A stretch of DNA of 25,022 nt from a virus: IMG/VR virus record IMGVR_UViG_3300012950_000533, positions 1-25,022 of that record, one strand, 5' to 3'. Each line of letters begins with the position of its first letter. The first letter of the stretch is position 1. Under the pieces are notes generated by a model that saw nothing but the letters and a program-made list of their open reading frames with translations, had not been told where the DNA came from and ran no database searches. Position numbers and translations under genes: made by a program. This document shows positions 21,497 through 25,022 of this stretch, piece by piece.

Positions 21497-21912
21497 TCTT
21501 CCTCCAGTACTTGCTTAACCCATTTCAGATATTTAGATGGAATCTCCATATTCTCTATATCCTCGGCAGAAACAAATTTGTGTTCAGTGTGCTCGGCGCT
21601 CAGTTTGATCTCCGATTCATCTGTTTCTGCTCTATAATAATATGTTCTTCCGTCTGTGTAAAGTTTTTTTGGCGAGCTTATCTTCAGGCCGGTTTCTTCT
21701 TCGATTTCTCGCCTCAAGCCATCCTCAAGCGATTCGTCCTCTTGCACATGTCCACCGGGTAAGTCCCACTCGCCTGCATACTTCTTCATGTAGTTAGATC
21801 TTTTGAGCAACAGCGCCTTGTCGCCTTTTATAACGACTGCCTTAGCAATTTTGTCTGTATCTCTCTTCTCGCTCAAAAAACGTCTCCAGTTATCGTAAAT
21901 ACTCTTGTGCAT
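21493..21912 (-). CDS. Nudix hydrolase
   Basis: 139 residues. The Nudix box GX5EX7REUXEEXGU is complete at residues 54-76 (GHVQEDE, then REIEEETGL), so metal-dependent hydrolysis of a nucleoside diphosphate linked to another group is expected. The substrate (dNTP, ADP-ribose, NADH, capped RNA) cannot be read from the sequence. Residues 8-13 NWRRFL precede the catalytic domain and match motifs at the ends of the kinase-like and the unknown protein at the right edge. Its start lies 23 bases inside the end of the nuclease gene. The GAAGG ribosome site is close to the ATG. Confidence 0.93.
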   Translation of the reverse strand: MHKSIYDNWRRFLSEKRDTDKIAKAVVIKGDKALLLKRSNYMKKYAGEWDLPGGHVQEDESLEDGLRREIEEETGLKISSPKKLYTDGRTYYYRAETDESEIKLSAEHTEHKFVSAEDIENMEIPSKYLKWVKQVLEEE

Positions 21913-22225
21913 GACCTTCAGTAATTAGTCTCTCGTTGATGTTTGTGCCGTCTATAAATAGTGTGCCCAAGCATCTTCCGTATTTGCCAACTCCGTGAGA
22001 GTGTAGTTTGAAGGCGCCCTCTGACGCCTCTAGAAGCTCTTGTAGCCTCGCCTTGGCTGCGAGACCCCTTATCTTCTCTTCGGCGTCCCTAGTGCGGCTC
22101 TCAGGGGCGTCTATGGCATAGAGACGAATACGCTTCTTCACCCACACATCAAATCCCAGATCAACTAATGCATCCACGGTATCGCCATCGACGACTCTAA
22201 GTAATTTTGCATTATATTCGTACAT
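21890..22225 (-). CDS. Staphylococcal-nuclease-like (thermonuclease) protein
   Basis: 111 residues, just the catalytic OB-fold domain. The active site matches the family: Asp13 and Asp15 in DGDTV, Arg34, Asp39 and Glu42 in RLYAIDAPE, and Arg84 in KYGR. These enzymes need calcium and cut DNA and RNA to 3'-phosphate ends. There is no signal peptide, so it acts in the cell cytoplasm or is packaged or released at lysis. Unlike secreted homologues it could degrade host DNA. It starts by overlapping the metalloprotease stop (TAATG), with a GGAG site, and overlaps Nudix by 23 bases at its end. Confidence 0.93.
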   Translation of the reverse strand: MYEYNAKLLRVVDGDTVDALVDLGFDVWVKKRIRLYAIDAPESRTRDAEEKIRGLAAKARLQELLEASEGAFKLHSHGVGKYGRCLGTLFIDGTNINERLITEGHAQEYLR

Positions 22226-22710
22226 TATTGATTCTCCGTGCCTCTAGAGTTAAAGCCGCCGCGAATCCATGTCCTGTTCATTATATGGCCAGTTTGATTA
22301 TTGTCTTTCATACCCAAGGCATGGCCTATCTCATGCTCCAAAATTCTTTCCGTAGACTCCCAGCCGGGAGCAATCTCTATTTTGGCCCTAAGAATCTCAC
22401 CGGTATCTGTCCTCCACCACGTAGAGGTATCCCCAAGCTGACTTCCATAGTTAAATGTTTGACTCGGAATATCAATGATTATCTGACCATAATTTGGAGT
22501 GCCAGTAACACAGGGCATATAATCCTGCGTTGCCTTTCGGATATCCCCAAAGGAGTATCCTCTCTGAGTCCAATATCTCGTTGCCCGGCTAGCCCTAGTG
22601 ACCGAAACTCTAGACGAATGGCATATTACCACCTCTGGTCTCATGTCCCAATGCATAGCAGGCCCTATCACTAGCTGAAATGCTAGCGCCACACCTACAC
22701 AAAACCCCAC
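22225..22710 (-). CDS. Exported metzincin-like metalloprotease
   Basis: 161 residues, GTG start at 22710 with AGGAGG eight bases upstream. Residues 1-17 form a hydrophobic signal or anchor. The zinc site is HEIGHALGMKD (126-136): His126, His130 bind zinc and Glu127 is the catalytic base, but the third ligand is Asp136 where matrixins have His, an arrangement known from snapalysin-like enzymes. GHIMN (141-145) may be the Met-turn. It would act outside the cytoplasm, on cell-envelope or virion proteins. It lies between the redoxin lipoprotein and the nuclease and is translationally linked to the latter. Confidence 0.8.
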   Translation of the reverse strand: MGFCVGVALAFQLVIGPAMHWDMRPEVVICHSSRVSVTRASRATRYWTQRGYSFGDIRKATQDYMPCVTGTPNYGQIIIDIPSQTFNYGSQLGDTSTWWRTDTGEILRAKIEIAPGWESTERILEHEIGHALGMKDNNQTGHIMNRTWIRGGFNSRGTENQ

Positions 22711-22722
22711 AAAATATACCTC

Positions 22723-23313
22723 CTATAACCACCCCTCGATTGATGTTCTCATGCTTTGCTCGCTCCAACCATAGATTCCGTATCTGAGAATCATTTCTCT
22801 GTCGATAACGACCATAGTTGGCCAGCCACCTAGCGGATATCCGGTGATCCCCTCTGGATCGTAGACTTCATCTCTGGTTGCCGACAATATCGGATCTTCC
22901 AAGCCATGGGTTGAAGCCCAGTCTTGCAGATCTGCTTGATCTGTGTCGTTTCCTTGACGATCCTGTACCAGAATGGTAATCCAGATAAAGTTGTCCTCGC
23001 CATAATCCTGCTTGAACGTTTCGGCATAGGGGGCTGCGCTATTGCATGGCCCGCACCACATTGTCGAAAAGTCTACTACAATGACTTTACCATAATGTTG
23101 ATAAAGTTCTACTTGTTCTCCGTGCTGATCCATAAAACTGAAATTGCACGGATTTTGATCGAATAGCTGGCCGCACTCTTCCCATGTTGCCCATGGGTAC
23201 GGATCGGCTGGCTCTGTCTCAGTAACACCTACGTTACTATCCTCTGTTTCTAACTCTGCTGGGCCGCATGCCCCACATGCGACCGCAAATATAAATGCTA
23301 AATATTTTAACAC
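22723..23313 (-). CDS. Thioredoxin-fold (TlpA/AhpC-like) lipoprotein
   Basis: 196 residues, GTG start at 23313 with AGGAGG upstream; the ATG two bases earlier runs into a stop. Residues 1-16 are a signal with a lipobox at AVAC (Cys13) or GAC (Cys16). A Glu/Thr-rich linker follows, then the redoxin domain with the active site WCGPC at 86-90, the strand VIVVDFS before it, and a probable cis-Pro in GGWPT near 168. It would be a membrane-anchored periplasmic thiol reductase or oxidase, perhaps for cytochrome c maturation or for disulphides in the exported enzymes. It resembles redoxins of Myxococcota-like bacteria (recollection). Periplasmic redoxins are rare in phages. Confidence 0.85.
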   Translation of the reverse strand: MLKYLAFIFAVACGACGPAELETEDSNVGVTETEPADPYPWATWEECGQLFDQNPCNFSFMDQHGEQVELYQHYGKVIVVDFSTMWCGPCNSAAPYAETFKQDYGEDNFIWITILVQDRQGNDTDQADLQDWASTHGLEDPILSATRDEVYDPEGITGYPLGGWPTMVVIDREMILRYGIYGWSEQSMRTSIEGWL

Positions 23314-23325
23314 ATTGACCCCTCC

Positions 23326-25022
23326 TTATTTACTTCGAAGAAACTCCCTCCATCTGTTAACATGTTGAGATATCTCATCTCTGCTTTCTTTAATCAAATT
23401 TTCTTGTAAACTTTCTTTTACGTCGTCACCCCACTGGCCGGCCTGATGCTGCTGCATTATCTGTGCTAGTGCCTTGTTGTGGACAACATTCAGATTGTCC
23501 TCATCATCCATTTCGCCCGTAACCAGTTCCTTAAAAAGTTCTATAATCTCATCAGGGTCATCTGCTGTAACCTTAAATCTTATGTAATGCCTAACATAAT
23601 TTGCAACTTGTTGTGTGCCGGCATTGTCAACATCTATATTGTATTCTGTGCCAACTTCGCTCTTTGGTTGTGACAGTATGTATTGTCGCAACATCGTGCG
23701 ATATTCGTGGCTGTTAAGTAATTTCTCCAGAACCTCGGGGTTCGACTTGAACGGGCCTGATTCGTAATCGTAGTGGTGGGTGTACTGAGCATATGACTCA
23801 TATGAGTCTTCGTATTCTCCGTCTGTCTCTACGTCCCACTCAACAGAATCAATATCTCTGTCCTCGATCTCTCGGGCTAGCTGCATGTATTCACCACCGG
23901 AGGCAAATCCGTTCACCTTAAGATATCGAAGAACTATTTCCCTAACGGCATCCTCTTTGTCGTCTGCCTCGTTCATATAGATGCACGCATTTTCAAAGTC
24001 ATCAGCTTGGGAGAAGTATCCAACCTCGTTATCATCAAAAGCTTCCATGTTAAGAGTAAGTTTGATGATCATAACCCCTTCAGGGCCGCCGGAAGTCTGG
24101 AAATAACCTTGTCCTGTGAATGTGTCTATGTGGTTTGTGTGTTGTCTAGAATTGAGGCCATGGCGCCGATTGCGTTCATATTTACGCTGCATCATACCAG
24201 AGATATCGAACTGGTTTAGCTCGTCCGCGATCCACTCACTATGTTCATGGCCCGGTACTGCGGTGATTTCGCCCATAGCAATTGGAATGTTGTAGTCTGC
24301 ATAGATCGACACATAAGCGCCATCGGCTCCGTCATCCTCTACTCTTGTTTCAAATTCAATATTGGCCATCATATCTTGGTACCTATCTTCAGTATCCGAG
24401 ATCTGAGCTGATAGAGCCGCCGCTGGATCGCCGCCGAGATCGTCTGGCAAATTGTTTTCTGTGTTGCTGTCCTGAACGGGGCGCCCGACAATATCTGTCC
24501 CATCTGGCAGCATTGCTGCAATAAGGCTGTTGATCCCATTGTCCTCGTATGAGCCACCAAGCTTAATAAAGCGACCCATATCAACAGCGCCATCTTCCAT
24601 TGGCAGATTTTGCATATCTTCGGCATATGCCTCTTTTACCCAACTAACAACTCTTTCTCTAAGGCCGGGGATTTTTGAACCATACACACGGCGCTCTGGT
24701 ATTGCTAATTCCGTTCCTTCGCTGTTGTCCACCCAATCGTCTTCTTGATAATATTTTACTTGACGCAAACGCAAGCGAGATACGGGCTCTATGTCGAATC
24801 CTGCGCCGCCAGAGCGCCTTTCATCTCCAAAGATTTCTCCGTCCTGAATTTCTTCTTCCGCAGCCTCTAAGGTCTCGGTATCTGTGTTGATTAACAGGTC
24901 TTCTTTGGTGACAACATAAACTACGGCGCCGTGACCATGGGCTTCGGCAACTGCACATCTATAGTGCGAACTGTCGTGGTGAGGGTGAGAGGGCGGGCTG
25001 TGGCATGAGTAGATTTCATCAA
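23326..25022 (-). CDS. Large unrecognised protein, cut by the right edge
   Basis: The frame is open from the stop at 23326 through the right edge, at least 565 residues, with no ATG in the visible upstream part; a TTG at 24774 is unlikely to be the start. The visible N-terminal part is His/Cys-rich (CHSPPSHPHHDSSHYRC), followed by acidic segments and a region VVYVVTKEDLLI. The middle has two long acidic stretches and tyrosine-rich DYESYA/HHYDYE patterns. The last residues HVNRWREFLRSK carry the W-R-x-F-L motif shared with Nudix and kinase-like proteins. I do not recognise a family. It could be a virion or internal protein. Confidence 0.8.
   Translation of the reverse strand, partial: DEIYSCHSPPSHPHHDSSHYRCAVAEAHGHGAVVYVVTKEDLLINTDTETLEAAEEEIQDGEIFGDERRSGGAGFDIEPVSRLRLRQVKYYQEDDWVDNSEGTELAIPERRVYGSKIPGLRERVVSWVKEAYAEDMQNLPMEDGAVDMGRFIKLGGSYEDNGINSLIAAMLPDGTDIVGRPVQDSNTENNLPDDLGGDPAAALSAQISDTEDRYQDMMANIEFETRVEDDGADGAYVSIYADYNIPIAMGEITAVPGHEHSEWIADELNQFDISGMMQRKYERNRRHGLNSRQHTNHIDTFTGQGYFQTSGGPEGVMIIKLTLNMEAFDDNEVGYFSQADDFENACIYMNEADDKEDAVREIVLRYLKVNGFASGGEYMQLAREIEDRDIDSVEWDVETDGEYEDSYESYAQYTHHYDYESGPFKSNPEVLEKLLNSHEYRTMLRQYILSQPKSEVGTEYNIDVDNAGTQQVANYVRHYIRFKVTADDPDEIIELFKELVTGEMDDEDNLNVVHNKALAQIMQQHQAGQWGDDVKESLQENLIKESRDEISQHVNRWREFLRSK

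Noticed and set aside
22207-22674. 155-codon open frame on the plus strand
   Set aside because: Antisense to the metalloprotease, whose zinc site is clear.

Overview
The window is a single block of tailed-phage (Caudoviricetes-like) DNA. Every gene I can support lies on the minus strand, so transcription runs from the right edge (about 25022) to the left edge (1). Genes are packed with 1-23 nt overlaps (ATGA, TAATG) or gaps of a few bases. The gene set (DnaE-type polymerase, DnaB-like helicase, gp32-like SSB, UvsX/RecA, FEN-type 5'-3' exonuclease, class II RNR, dUTPase, dCMP-deaminase-like protein, ClpP-like protease, GroES-like protein) is the replication and nucleotide-metabolism module of a large lytic phage. 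No rRNA, tRNA, CRISPR array, IS or transposase was seen. Both edges cut through genes.

Layout, in transcription order. (a) 25022-20357: a large unrecognised protein open through the right edge, a redoxin lipoprotein, a metzincin-like protease, a nuclease of the staphylococcal type, a Nudix hydrolase and a kinase-like protein. (b) 20316-17038: a divergent tubulin/FtsZ-like protein, a small conserved protein, SSB and RecA/UvsX, with several near-consensus promoters and a hairpin in the ssb leader. (c) 17012-13765: a proline-rich exported protein, an EcoRI-like restriction endonuclease, a D12-class adenine methyltransferase, an unknown 399-residue protein, then a second GC-rich exported protein behind a perfect sigma-70 promoter. 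(d) 13763-8715: deaminase, FEN, helicase, B12-dependent RNR and GroES-like protein. (e) 8701-6631: an acidic lipoprotein, an unknown protein, a nucleotidyltransferase-like protein and a 37-residue lipoprotein ending at an intrinsic terminator. (f) 6612-1: a small coiled-coil protein, DnaE, ClpP, small proteins, dUTPase, an exported c-type cytochrome, a zinc-knuckle protein and a truncated phage Dam methylase.

How it works together: deaminase, dUTPase and RNR supply dNTPs. DnaE, helicase, SSB, FEN and RecA copy and recombine the genome. Host sigma-70 RNA polymerase is probably used, because TTGACA/TATAAT-like promoters, mostly with an extended -10, recur before gene groups. The overlapping restriction and methylation genes could attack host or rival DNA while marking the phage's own.

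Host (inference): the exported cytochrome c, lipoproteins with lipoboxes and the periplasmic-type redoxin point to a Gram-negative host with a cytochrome c maturation system. A B12-dependent RNR implies cobalamin is available. The Asp/Thr/Gly/Glu-rich lipoprotein tails and the redoxin resemble proteins of marine Myxococcota or related former Deltaproteobacteria, but this is a stylistic resemblance only.

The strongest candidates for something new are the EcoRI-like R-M operon, the phage cytochrome c, the degenerate tubulin, and a short W-[RK]-x-F-[LV] motif at the ends of three unrelated neighbouring proteins.
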